Origin: Streptomyces violaceorubidus
GTDB taxonomy: Bacteria > Actinomycetota > Actinomycetes > Streptomycetales > Streptomycetaceae
DNA length: 64,000 bases
NCBI RefSeq assembly: GCF_000717995.1
Contig: NZ_JODM01000011.1
Span: 1-64,000 of the forward strand
Direction of reading: 5' to 3'
Under the pieces are notes generated by a model that saw nothing but the letters and a program-made list of their open reading frames with translations, was not told where the DNA came from and did not search any database. Positions 40,373 through 48,683 of this stretch are shown one piece after another (positions within the stretch are counted from its first letter, which is position 1; each line of letters starts with the position of its first letter). The translations under genes were made by a program, and so were the position numbers.

Positions 40373-41059
40373 ATGAGACTGCTGCTCGTCGAGGACGACA
40401 ACCACGTGGCCGCCGCCCTGTCCGCGATCCTGAAACGGCACGGCTTCGAGGTCACCCACGCGCGCAGCGGCGAGGAGGCGCTCCAGGCGCTCGTCCCCGA
40501 GGTCGACGGCTTCGGCGTCGTCCTGCTCGACCTGGGCCTGCCCGACCAGGACGGCTACGAGGTCTGCGGCAAGATCCGCAAGCGCACCAGCACCCCGGTC
40601 ATCATGGTCACCGCACGCTCCGACGTGCGCTCCCGCATCCACGGCCTCAACCTCGGCGCCGACGACTACGTGGTCAAGCCGTACGACACCGGGGAACTGC
40701 TCGCCCGGATCCACGCCGTCAGCCGGCGCACCCTGCACGAGGAGGCCACCGGGAGCACCGAGACCGTCGTCCGCCTCGGCGGCGTGCGCATCGAGCTGCC
40801 GACACGTCAGGTGAGCGTGGACGGTTCGGTCGTCCAACTCACCCGCAAGGAGTTCGATCTGCTCGCCCTGCTCGCCCAGCGCCCAGGTGTGGTCTTTCGC
40901 CGCGAGCAGATCATCAGCGAGGTGTGGCGCACCAGCTGGGAGGGGACCGGGCGCACCCTGGAGGTGCACGTCGCCTCCCTGCGCTCGAAGCTGCACATGC
41001 CCGCGCTGATCGAGACCGTCCGCGGCGTCGGCTACCGCCTCGTCGCCCCCACCGCCTAG
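40373..41059 (+). CDS. gluR: OmpR-family response regulator GluR
   Basis: 228 residues: receiver with acidic LLVEDD, phosphoacceptor Asp53 in VVLLDLGLPDQDG, T in MVTA and K in VKPYDTGEL; C-terminal winged helix (VQLTRKEFDLLALLAQRPGVVFRREQIISEVW, GRTLEVHVASLRSKL, VRGVGYRL). It lies next to gluABCD in the position of GluR-GluK, described in S. coelicolor as a glutamate-sensing pair controlling glutamate uptake. GGGAG precedes the ATG. Confidence 0.92.
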   Translation: MRLLLVEDDNHVAAALSAILKRHGFEVTHARSGEEALQALVPEVDGFGVVLLDLGLPDQDGYEVCGKIRKRTSTPVIMVTARSDVRSRIHGLNLGADDYVVKPYDTGELLARIHAVSRRTLHEEATGSTETVVRLGGVRIELPTRQVSVDGSVVQLTRKEFDLLALLAQRPGVVFRREQIISEVWRTSWEGTGRTLEVHVASLRSKLHMPALIETVRGVGYRLVAPTA

Positions 41060-41068
41060 CGGGGCCGG

Positions 41069-42520
41069 GTGAGCACACGCCTGCTCCCGCTGCTCATCGT
41101 CCTGATGGCGGCCGTACTGCTCGCGCTCGGCGTGCCCCTCGGCGTCAGCGTCGCCCGCGCGGAGCAGCAGAAGGTCGTCATCGACCGCATAGACGACACG
41201 GCACGCTTCGCCGCGCTCGCCCAGTTCGTCACCGAGGACGGGACGGGCGGCTCGCGCCAGACCGACACGGACGAGCGCCTGGCGACCCTGCAGACCGAGC
41301 TGACCAGCTACTACGAGGTCTACGGCATCAAGGCGGGCGTCTTCTACCGCAACCACATCCCGATGGCCAACGCGCCCACGACGTGGTTCCTGCCGCAGAC
41401 CGGCGAGGTCCGCGAGTCCTTCGACGAGGCGCTGCTCAGCCGCCGCAGCCACGACCCCCAGCAGGTGTGGCCCTGGCAGGACGGCACGCTCGTGGTGGCC
41501 TCGCCGGTCATCCGGGACGGCGACGTGGTCGCGGTCGTCGTCACCGAGTCGCCGACCGACTCGATGCGCTCGGGGATCCTGCGCGGCTGGCTGGTCATCG
41601 GCGCCGGGGAGGTCGCCGCGATGCTGCTCGCCGTCGGTGCCGCACTGCGGCTGACCGGGTGGGTGCTCAGGCCGGTGCGGGTGCTCGACGCCACCACCCA
41701 CGACATCGCCACCGGGCGGCTCAAGTCGCGGGTCGCGCCGTCCGGGGGGCCGCCGGAGCTCAGACGCCTGGCCCGGTCGTTCAACGAGATGGCCGATCAC
41801 GTGGAGGACGTGCTGGAACAGCAGCGGGCCTTCGTCGCCGACGCCTCGCACCAGCTGCGCAATCCGCTCGCCGCGCTCCTGCTGCGCATCGAGCTGCTCG
41901 CCCTGGAGCTGCCCGAGGGCAACGAGGAGATCGCCTCCGTCCAGACCGAGGGCAAACGCCTCGCCCGGGTCCTGGACGACCTGCTCGACCTGGCGCTCGC
42001 CGAGCACAGCCAGGCCGACCTGAAGGTCACCGACATCGGGGCGCTGGCCGCCGAGCGGGTGGCGGCCTGGGCACCGACGGCCGGGGCCAAGGGCGTACGG
42101 CTGGTCGGCGACTGCCCGCCGACCACCGGCTGGGCCGACCCGGTGAGCCTGTCGAGCGCCCTGGACGCGGTCATCGACAACGCGGTGAAGTTCACGCCGC
42201 GCGACGAGACCGTCCGGGTCGCCGTCTCCTCCACGGGGGAGGCTGCCACCGTCGTCGTCACCGACAACGGTCCCGGACTCACCGACGAGGAGCTCGTGCG
42301 CGTGGGCGACCGTTTCTGGCGCAGCGGCCGGCACCAGAACGTCAAGGGCTCCGGCCTGGGCCTGTCCATCTGTCGCGCCCTGCTGGAGGCGGGCGACGGC
42401 TCGATCTCCTTCGGCCGCCACGAGCCGCACGGCCTGGAGGTCACCGTCACCGTGCCCAGGACCGGTAAGGCGCTCACGGAGCCGCGGCGGGAACGGCCCT
42501 ACGGCTTGACCGACCGGTAG
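41069..42520 (+). CDS. gluK: Glutamate-sensing histidine kinase GluK
   Basis: 483 residues. Two membrane helices (about residues 4-28 and 172-195) flank an extracytoplasmic sensor domain of about 140 residues. HAMP, HisKA with phosphoacceptor His261 (FVADASHQLRNPLAALLLR) and HATPase (DNAVKFT, DNGPGL, GSGLGLSICRALLE) follow. GTG start lies 9 bases after gluR. The stop overlaps the end of the convergent TAXI-family gene by 22 bases. Confidence 0.92.
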   Translation: MSTRLLPLLIVLMAAVLLALGVPLGVSVARAEQQKVVIDRIDDTARFAALAQFVTEDGTGGSRQTDTDERLATLQTELTSYYEVYGIKAGVFYRNHIPMANAPTTWFLPQTGEVRESFDEALLSRRSHDPQQVWPWQDGTLVVASPVIRDGDVVAVVVTESPTDSMRSGILRGWLVIGAGEVAAMLLAVGAALRLTGWVLRPVRVLDATTHDIATGRLKSRVAPSGGPPELRRLARSFNEMADHVEDVLEQQRAFVADASHQLRNPLAALLLRIELLALELPEGNEEIASVQTEGKRLARVLDDLLDLALAEHSQADLKVTDIGALAAERVAAWAPTAGAKGVRLVGDCPPTTGWADPVSLSSALDAVIDNAVKFTPRDETVRVAVSSTGEAATVVVTDNGPGLTDEELVRVGDRFWRSGRHQNVKGSGLGLSICRALLEAGDGSISFGRHEPHGLEVTVTVPRTGKALTEPRRERPYGLTDR

Positions 42521-43494
42521 TAGCGCCGGGCGCCCTCGTGCAGCTCCAGCGGGTCGGTGTAGATCGCCGTACGCAGGTCCACCAGTTGCGCGGAGTGCAC
42601 GTGCGCGCCGATCCCGTCGCGGCTGTCGAGCACGGTCCGGGTCAGCCACTCGGTGAGGCGCGGATCGACGTCCGCGCGGGTGATCAGCAGGTTGGACACC
42701 GCCATCGTCGGCACCACCGCGCCGTTCTGGACGGTGGGGTAGGCCGACTCCGGCATGTTGGTGGTGCGGTAGTAGCGGGTCGCGCCGCCCGACTTGTGCA
42801 GCTTGGTGACCAGGTCGTCGCCGATCGGTACGAACCGGAAGGCGGAGCTCTCCGCAAGCTCCCTCAGGCCGTCCGTCGGTACGCCGCCGGACCAGAAGAA
42901 CGCGTCCAGCTCGTCGCCGAGGCGCCCGGGGCCGGTGTCGATCCCGTCCGCCCGGGGCGTGATGTCCGTCTCCGGGTCGATGCCCACCGCCTTCAGCAGC
43001 CGGGTGGCTATCAGCCGCACCCCCGAGTTGGGCAGCCCGATGGCCACCCGCTTGCCGCGCAGGTCGGCCACCGACTGGATGTCGGAGTCGACCGGTACGA
43101 CGAGCTGCACGTAGTCGTCGTACAGCCGGGTGACCCCGCGCAGTTCCTCGGCACCGGGCCGGCCGGCCAGTTTGTACGTCTCGACCGCGTCGGCGGCGGC
43201 GATGGTGAAGTCGGCCTTCCCGGACGCCACCCGCTCGACGTTCTCCTGCGAGCCCGCACTGGTCATCAGCCGCACGTCCAGGTCCGGCATGTCCTTGCGC
43301 AGCTCGGTGCGCAGCAGCTCGCCGTACTTCTGGTAGACGCCCGCGCGGGTGCCCGTGCTGAACGTGATCGTGCCGCCCGGCGGCTTCTCGCCCAGCGGCA
43401 GCAGCCACCACAGCAGCAGCCCGAGCACGACGGCACCGCCGACCGCGCCCTGGACGGCACGGCGCCTGCCGATACGGGAGAGCAGCGTGGACAT
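42499..43494 (-). CDS. TAXI-family (TRAP-associated) solute-binding protein
   Basis: 331 residues. One N-terminal hydrophobic helix (AVQGAVGGAVVLGLLLWWLLPLG) after a short Arg-rich start makes it a membrane-anchored or secreted protein without a lipobox. The TAXI-type binding domain is clear: GGTITFSTGTRAGVYQKYGELLRTEL, TSAGSQENVERVASGKADFTIAAADAVE, LRGKRVAIGLPNSGVRLIATRLLKAVGI. Family members include a glutamate/glutamine binder from Thermus. No TRAP permease gene is present, so it is not an ordinary uptake partner. ATG at 43494 chosen over 43524. It overlaps gluK tail to tail by 22 bases. Confidence 0.85.
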   Translation of the reverse strand: MSTLLSRIGRRRAVQGAVGGAVVLGLLLWWLLPLGEKPPGGTITFSTGTRAGVYQKYGELLRTELRKDMPDLDVRLMTSAGSQENVERVASGKADFTIAAADAVETYKLAGRPGAEELRGVTRLYDDYVQLVVPVDSDIQSVADLRGKRVAIGLPNSGVRLIATRLLKAVGIDPETDITPRADGIDTGPGRLGDELDAFFWSGGVPTDGLRELAESSAFRFVPIGDDLVTKLHKSGGATRYYRTTNMPESAYPTVQNGAVVPTMAVSNLLITRADVDPRLTEWLTRTVLDSRDGIGAHVHSAQLVDLRTAIYTDPLELHEGARRYYRSVKP

Positions 43495-43630
43495 GGGGGC
43501 GATCCTGCCAGGCGGCCCCCGCACTGACCAGGGCCGGGCTCACACGGCGGCAGCACGGCACGTGCCTGCCCGGCGTCGGTCCTGCCCAGCGCTGGACTCG
43601 GCCCGGTCGCCCCCCGAGCCCCGCGTGCGA

Positions 43631-43658
43631 CGGCCCCGGCACCTGTGCGCCGGGGCCG
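43631..43658. terminator. Terminator downstream of the antiporter operon
   Basis: CGGCCCCGGC and GCCGGGGCCG form a perfect 10-bp stem with loop ACCTGTGC, 70 bases beyond the antiporter stop on the minus strand. Confidence 0.65.
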
Positions 43659-43727
43659 CGTCCGTTGCGGTGGCCGTGCCGTGTCCGTGGCCGTGGTCCG
43701 TTTCCCTGGCCGCGGCCGGGACCGGGG

Positions 43728-44963
43728 TCAGTCGCCGACCGACGCCTCCGCCTCCGCCGCCCGGTGCGCCGTCCCCTCGGTGGGGCCGCCGGGACGGTCG
43801 GGGTTGTCCCGGCGCCGGAAGAGGCGCGTCGCCAGCGGCTCGGTGAAGCGCGCGGTGAGGGGACCGAGGACGACCAGGATGAGCACGTACGCCGTGGCCA
43901 GCGGGCCCAGCGACGGCTCGATGCCGGCCGAGACCGCGAGGCCCGCGATGACGATGGAGAACTCGCCGCGCGCCACGAGCGCGCCGCCCGCCCGCCACCG
44001 GCCCTTGACGGAGATCCCGGCCCGCCGCGCCGCCCAGTACCCGGTGGCGATCTTCGTCACGGCGGTCAGCAGCGCCAGCGCCAGCGCGGGCAGCACGACC
44101 GGCGGAATGCTCGCCGGGTCCGTGTGCAGCCCGAAGAACACGAAGAAGACCGCCGCGAACAGGTCCCGCAGCGGGCTCAGCAGCGTGTGCGCGCCCTCCG
44201 CGACCTCCCCGGACAGCGCGATGCCCACCAGGAAGGCGCCCACCGCGGCCGAGACCTGGAGCTGCTGGGCGACACCGGCGACCAGGATCGTCAGACCCAG
44301 CACCACCAGGAGCAGCTTCTCGGGGTCGTCGCTGGAGACGAAGCGGGAGATGAGCCGGCCGTAGCGCACCGCCACGAACAGCACCAGGCCCGCCGCGGCC
44401 AGCGCGACCGCCAGTGTGATGCTCCCGGTCATCAGACCGGCACCGGCGACCAGGGCCGTGACGATGGGCAGGTACACCGCCATCGCCAGGTCCTCCAGGA
44501 CCAGCACGCTCAGGATCACCGGTGTCTCGCGGTTGCCGACCCGGCCCAGGTCGCCGAGAACCTTCGCGATCACACCGGACGACGAGATCCACGTCACGCC
44601 GGCCAGGACCACGGCGGCCACCGGACCCCAGCCCATCAGCAGCGCGGCCACCGCGCCCGGCACGGCGTTGAGCGCGCAGTCGACGAGGCCGGCCGGATAG
44701 TGGGACTTGAGGTTGGTCACCAGGTCGCTGGCCGTGTACTCCAGCCCCAGCATCAGCAGCAGGAGGATGACACCGATCTCGGCGCCGGTCGCGACGAACT
44801 CCTCACTCGCGCCGAGCGGGAGCAGCCCGCCCTCGCCGAAGGCCAGCCCGGCCAGCAGATACAGCGGAATGGGGGAGAGGCGGTAGCGGCCGGCGAACCG
44901 GCCGAGGAGCCCGAGCCCCAGGATGATGGAACCGAACTCGATCAGCAGAACCGCGGAGTGCAC
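43728..44963 (-). CDS. Cation/proton antiporter (CPA2, KhtU/KefB-like)
   Basis: 411 residues with twelve or so membrane helices of the CPA2 family: LIEFGSIILGLGLLGRFAGRYRLSPIPLYLLAGLAFG, LLLLMLGLEY, ISSSGVIAKVLGDLG, LSVLVLEDLAMAVYLPIV, FFVFFGLHTDP. It exports potassium or another monovalent cation against protons. The GTG at 44963 is used; the upstream gene for its TrkA-C-type partner ends 4 bases earlier. Unlike KefB, it has no C-terminal RCK domain, which is supplied by the separate small protein. The C-terminal 40 residues are Pro/Arg/Glu-rich and cytosolic. Confidence 0.9.
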   Translation of the reverse strand: MHSAVLLIEFGSIILGLGLLGRFAGRYRLSPIPLYLLAGLAFGEGGLLPLGASEEFVATGAEIGVILLLLMLGLEYTASDLVTNLKSHYPAGLVDCALNAVPGAVAALLMGWGPVAAVVLAGVTWISSSGVIAKVLGDLGRVGNRETPVILSVLVLEDLAMAVYLPIVTALVAGAGLMTGSITLAVALAAAGLVLFVAVRYGRLISRFVSSDDPEKLLLVVLGLTILVAGVAQQLQVSAAVGAFLVGIALSGEVAEGAHTLLSPLRDLFAAVFFVFFGLHTDPASIPPVVLPALALALLTAVTKIATGYWAARRAGISVKGRWRAGGALVARGEFSIVIAGLAVSAGIEPSLGPLATAYVLILVVLGPLTARFTEPLATRLFRRRDNPDRPGGPTEGTAHRAAEAEASVGD

Positions 44964-44967
44964 CGGC

Positions 44968-45453
44968 TCACTCCTGCCCGAGTATCGCGGCGGCGGCGTC
45001 GACGCCCTCACGGGTGCCGATGACGATCAAGGTGTCACCACCCACGAGCCGGAAGTCCGGCGCCGGTGAGGGAATCGCCTCGGCCCGCCGCAGCACCGCC
45101 ACGATCGAGGCACCCGTCTCGGTCCGCAGCCGGGTGTCGCCCAACAGCCGCCCGTTCCAGCGGGAGGTGGCGGCCACCTCGATCCGCTCGGCGACCAGTC
45201 CCAGATCGGTGGTGTAGAGCAGGCTCGCGCTGTGGTGGGAGGGCTTCAGGGCGTCGATCAGCGCCCCCGCCTCGGGGGCGCTCAGCCGCAGCGAGTGGGC
45301 ACAGGAATCGGGGTCGTCGGACCGGTACACGTTCACCGTGCGGGCACCGTCGCGGTGGGCCACCACCGACAGGTGACGGTGTTCCCGGGTCACCAGGTCG
45401 TACTGGACCCCGATACCCGGGAGCGGCGTCGCCCTCAGGCGTGGAGCTGACAC
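44968..45453 (-). CDS. TrkA-C/RCK-type regulatory subunit of the antiporter (KhtT-like)
   Basis: 161 residues. An N-terminal beta-rich domain (LPGIGVQYDLVTREHRHLSVVAHRDGARTVNVY) precedes a TrkA-C domain (ERIEVAATSRWNGRLLGDTRLRTETGASIVAVLRRAEAIPSPAPDFRLVGGDTLIVIGTREGVDAAAAIL). This is the KhtT arrangement, in which the soluble subunit gates the KhtU-type antiporter by pH or nucleotides. GTG at 45453 follows AGGGG; it is spaced 4 bases from the antiporter gene. Confidence 0.88.
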   Translation of the reverse strand: MSAPRLRATPLPGIGVQYDLVTREHRHLSVVAHRDGARTVNVYRSDDPDSCAHSLRLSAPEAGALIDALKPSHHSASLLYTTDLGLVAERIEVAATSRWNGRLLGDTRLRTETGASIVAVLRRAEAIPSPAPDFRLVGGDTLIVIGTREGVDAAAAILGQE

Positions 45454-45574
45454 GTGCTTTCCCCTCATTCGTCCTGCGTGGCCTGCCGCGCCTCGTGCTG
45501 CCCTGCTGCGTTCGCGCACGTGGGTGCCGTGCTCGCGACCTCGCCATGCTGCCATCCGCACGTACGGTGGCGAT

Positions 45575-46654
45575 ATGGGTGTCGTGACGGATATACGCAG
45601 CCGGGAGCGGTCGGCGAAGCTGGCCGCGGGGGTGTCGTGCGAGCGGGCCGGGAGGAGCGGGAAGAGGAACGTGTCGCTGTTCTGGCGGATCTTCTCGCTC
45701 AACGCCGCCGGCCTGGTCGTCGCCACCGCACTGCTACTGGGACCGGTCACCGTGTCGACGCCCGTGCTGGCCGGGGAGGCCCTCGTCCTGCTGGTGGGCC
45801 TCGCGGCGCTGCTGGTCGGCAACGCGGTCGTGCTGCGCATCGGACTCACCCCGCTGCACCGGCTGGGCCGGGCCATGTCCACCGCCGACCTGCTGGTGCC
45901 GGGGACCCGGCCCAGGGTCTCCGGACCGGCCGAGGCGGCGCAGCTGATCGCGACGTACAACACGATGCTGGACCGGCTCCAGGCCGAACGCACCGCCGGT
46001 GCGGGACGGGCGCTCAAGGCCCAGGAACGCGAACGCCACCGCATCGCCCGTGAACTCCACGACGAGGTCGGCCAGACCCTCACCGCCGTCCTCCTCCAGC
46101 TCAAGCGCGTCGCGGACCGGGTCCCCGGGGAACTGCGCGAGGAGGTGACCCTGGCGCAGGAGGCGACCCGGGCCGGGCTCGACGAGATCCGCCGCATCGC
46201 GCGCCGGCTGCGCCCCGGCGTCCTGGAGGAACTCGGTCTGGCCAGCGCCCTGCGCTCGCTCGCCGCCGAGTTCACGCACCACGGACTGACCGTCCAGCAC
46301 CACATCCCCGGCGACCTGCCCCCGCTCGCCCCGGAGGACGAACTCGTGCTCTACCGGGTCGCCCAGGAAGGCCTCACCAACACCGCCCGCCACGCGTCCG
46401 CGGCCCGCGCGGCGCTCACGCTGCGCCCGCTTCCCGACGGCGCCGGAGTCGAACTGCTCGTCCGCGACGACGGCACCGGCCTCGGCACGGCCGTCGAGGG
46501 CACCGGCATCCGCGGGATGCGGGAGCGGGCCCTGCTGATAGGAGCCGAGATCCACTTCGAACCCGCCCCCGGAGGGGGCACCGCCGTACGCCTGCGCGTC
46601 CCCGCGTCGCCGCCCGGGGACCGTCCCGCAGACCGAACCGGAGACAGCCCCTGA
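45575..46654 (+). CDS. NarL-type sensor histidine kinase
   Basis: 359 residues. Two membrane helices at about residues 40-90 with almost no extracytoplasmic loop, then HAMP-like linker, HisKA_3 with phosphoacceptor His162 in ERHRIARELHDEVGQTL, and a HATPase domain (EGLTNTARHA, DDGTGL, GIRGMRERA). The lack of an external sensor suggests it detects a membrane signal. The ATG at 45575 is used; a GTG at 45671 has a better ribosome binding site and would remove 32 residues without touching the helices. Coupled to the next gene by a TGATG junction. Confidence 0.88.
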   Translation: MGVVTDIRSRERSAKLAAGVSCERAGRSGKRNVSLFWRIFSLNAAGLVVATALLLGPVTVSTPVLAGEALVLLVGLAALLVGNAVVLRIGLTPLHRLGRAMSTADLLVPGTRPRVSGPAEAAQLIATYNTMLDRLQAERTAGAGRALKAQERERHRIARELHDEVGQTLTAVLLQLKRVADRVPGELREEVTLAQEATRAGLDEIRRIARRLRPGVLEELGLASALRSLAAEFTHHGLTVQHHIPGDLPPLAPEDELVLYRVAQEGLTNTARHASAARAALTLRPLPDGAGVELLVRDDGTGLGTAVEGTGIRGMRERALLIGAEIHFEPAPGGGTAVRLRVPASPPGDRPADRTGDSP

Positions 46655-47313
46655 TGTCCCAACGGCCCCCGATCCGCGTCCTGCTCGCCGACGACCACAC
46701 CCTCGTACGCCGCGGAGTCCGCCTCATCCTGGACGGCGAACCCGATCTGACGGTGGTCGCCGAGGCCGGTGACGGTGCCGAGGCGGTCGCGGCCGCGCGG
46801 GCCACCGAGGTCGACCTGGCCGTCCTGGACGTCGCCATGCCCCGCATGACCGGCCTCCAGGCGGCCCGCGAACTCTCCCGCCGCCTGCCCGGGCTGCGCA
46901 TCCTGATCCTGACCATGTACGACAACGAGCAGTACTTCTTCGAGGCCCTCAAGGCGGGCGCCTGCGGATACGTCCTCAAGTCCGTCGCCGACCGCGACCT
47001 GGTCGAGGCGTGCCGGGCCGCCGTGCGCGACGAGCCGTTCATCTATCCCGGCGCGGAACGGGCCCTCGTCCGCTCCTACCTGGACCGCGTGCAGGGCGGT
47101 GGCGGCCTGCCCGAACGCCCGATCACCGAGCGCGAGGAGGAGATCCTCAAGCTCGTCGCCGAGGGCCACACCTCCAAGGAGATCGGCGAACTGCTCTTCA
47201 TCAGCGCCAAGACCGTCGAACGCCACCGCGCGAACCTCCTCCAGAAGCTGGGCGTGCGCGACCGCCTGGAGCTCACCCGGTACGCGATCCGCGCGGGGCT
47301 CATCGAACCCTGA
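46654..47313 (+). CDS. NarL/LuxR-family response regulator
   Basis: 219 residues: receiver with phosphoacceptor Asp59 in DLAVLDVAMPRMTG, switch Thr in LTMYDNEQYFFEALKAGACGYVLKS, and a LuxR-type helix-turn-helix (ITEREEEILKLVAEGHTSKEIGELLFISAKTVERHRANLLQKLGV). Starts within the kinase stop codon. It is probably the sole output of the kinase; target genes unknown. Confidence 0.92.
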   Translation: MSQRPPIRVLLADDHTLVRRGVRLILDGEPDLTVVAEAGDGAEAVAAARATEVDLAVLDVAMPRMTGLQAARELSRRLPGLRILILTMYDNEQYFFEALKAGACGYVLKSVADRDLVEACRAAVRDEPFIYPGAERALVRSYLDRVQGGGGLPERPITEREEEILKLVAEGHTSKEIGELLFISAKTVERHRANLLQKLGVRDRLELTRYAIRAGLIEP

Positions 47314-47339
47314 GCCCCCGCCCCACCGCGTGACGCCGG

Positions 47340-48530
47340 TCAGCAGCCGATCGGCACGGAGCCCACGGCCACGTCGTCGAACCGCAGGGTGTCGTCGCCC
47401 GTCGCGTAGCTTTCCCAGCCCAGTCGCAGGGCGGTCGGCCGGGGGGCGCCGCCGCGGGCGAGCCACTGCTGGTCGACGTCCTGCGTCGGTACCCCGTCGG
47501 CGTGCAGGCCGGGGACCTGTTCGTCGCCGAGCCAGGTGTCGAGGTGGCCGGCCGAGGTGTCGACCGCGAACCGCAGACACCGCCAGCCGTCCGTCGGCAG
47601 CGGCCTGCTCAGCGCGACCCCGGCCGGACTCTGCGCGGGCAGGGTGGCGTCGTCGCTCTCCCGGTTCCACTGGAGCGCGCCGTTCTGGCCGCCCACACGC
47701 AGCGCCCGGCCGCCCTGCGCGGAGTCCGGCATCGCCACGAAGGTGACGTGCGAGGTGGGCAGCGCGGTGGTGTGCCGGACCCACATGCGCACGTACAGCA
47801 CGGGGCCGACCGACGACAGGTTTGCGGCATGGGCGACGAAGGCGTGGTTGCAGTAGCCGGCCCGGCCGTCCACGCGCAGCGACCTGCCGCCCCCGTGCGA
47901 CACCGCCGAGTCGACGGCGACCGTGCCCGTGCCCTGGCAGTCGGGCGCGGTGAACCGCCACTCGCCGGACGGCTCGGGCCCGGCCTGGTCCTCGAAGCCC
48001 GAGCAGATCACGGCGTCACCGCACTCCGCGGACGGCGGCGGCGTGGTGGCGGGCGGCGTGGTCGGTGGCGTGGTGGTGGGCGGTGGTGTGGTGGGCGGTG
48101 TCCCGCCGTCACCGCCGCAGGAGGAGCCGTTCAGCGCGAAGTCGTCCGGCAGGGGGTCGGCGGACCGCCAGGTCCCCTGCACTCCGAACTCGGCGGTGCC
48201 GCCGGTGGCCAGCGCGCCGTTCCAGCCGGCGTCGACGGCGACGACGGACGCGCCGGTCTGCGTGACGGTCGCGTTCCACGCCGACGTCACCTGCTGATCA
48301 CCGGCGTAGGTCCAGGTCAGGCGCCAGTCGTTCACCGCGGGGCCGAGGTTGGTGACCCGTACCCGGGCGGTGTAGCCGCCCGCCCAGGCATCGACGGCGT
48401 AGTCGACCCGGCAGGCGGCCGCTGCCGCACCGCTCGCGGGCATCGCCCCCAGCACCGACACCACCAGCGCGACGGCTGCCACCGCCGCGGTCCAGGGCCG
48501 GCGCAGCAATCGGAGAAGTCGGGTGCGCAC
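47340..48530 (-). CDS. Secreted cellulose-binding (CBM2) protein with Cip1-like domain
   Basis: 396 residues. Signal peptide ([28 protein letters not shown], residues 10-37), CBM2 cellulose-binding module ([54 protein letters not shown], 38-140), a Thr/Pro linker ([16 protein letters not shown]), then a 220-residue beta-sandwich domain ([66 protein letters not shown]) resembling fungal Cip1 and its bacterial homologues. It probably helps cellulose or hemicellulose breakdown outside the cell. GTG at 48530 follows GGAGG. A CebR operator lies 53 bases upstream. Confidence 0.86.
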   Translation of the reverse strand: MRTRLLRLLRRPWTAAVAAVALVVSVLGAMPASGAAAAACRVDYAVDAWAGGYTARVRVTNLGPAVNDWRLTWTYAGDQQVTSAWNATVTQTGASVVAVDAGWNGALATGGTAEFGVQGTWRSADPLPDDFALNGSSCGGDGGTPPTTPPPTTTPPTTPPATTPPPSAECGDAVICSGFEDQAGPEPSGEWRFTAPDCQGTGTVAVDSAVSHGGGRSLRVDGRAGYCNHAFVAHAANLSSVGPVLYVRMWVRHTTALPTSHVTFVAMPDSAQGGRALRVGGQNGALQWNRESDDATLPAQSPAGVALSRPLPTDGWRCLRFAVDTSAGHLDTWLGDEQVPGLHADGVPTQDVDQQWLARGGAPRPTALRLGWESYATGDDTLRFDDVAVGSVPIGC

Positions 48531-48582
48531 AGGGTGCCTCCAGTGCGGGAGAAGGGATGCGTGAGCGCCCCTGCCGTGCGGG

Positions 48583-48608
48583 CTGTTGTGGGAGCGCTCC
48601 CACAACAG
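48583..48608. promoter_or_regulatory. CebR operator (perfect palindrome)
   Basis: The core TGGGAGCGCTCCCA at 48589-48602 is the known Streptomyces CebR binding site, and the flanks extend the perfect dyad to 26 bases (48583-48608). CebR represses cellulose-utilisation genes until cellobiose or cellotriose is present. Position relative to the CBM2 gene start (53 bases upstream) suits repression of that promoter; it is 75 bases before miaB in the other direction. Confidence 0.9.
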
Positions 48609-48683
48609 GACAGCGGGTCTGACGGTGTACTGTCAATATGTGCGCGGCGTGGGGTGCGATCGCGACCGCCTACTCTTGTTGCC

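Noticed and set aside
48603..48683. CebR box as regulator of miaB
   Set aside because: miaB is a housekeeping tRNA modification gene; the cellulose-binding protein gene on the other side is the natural target, although readout on miaB cannot be excluded.
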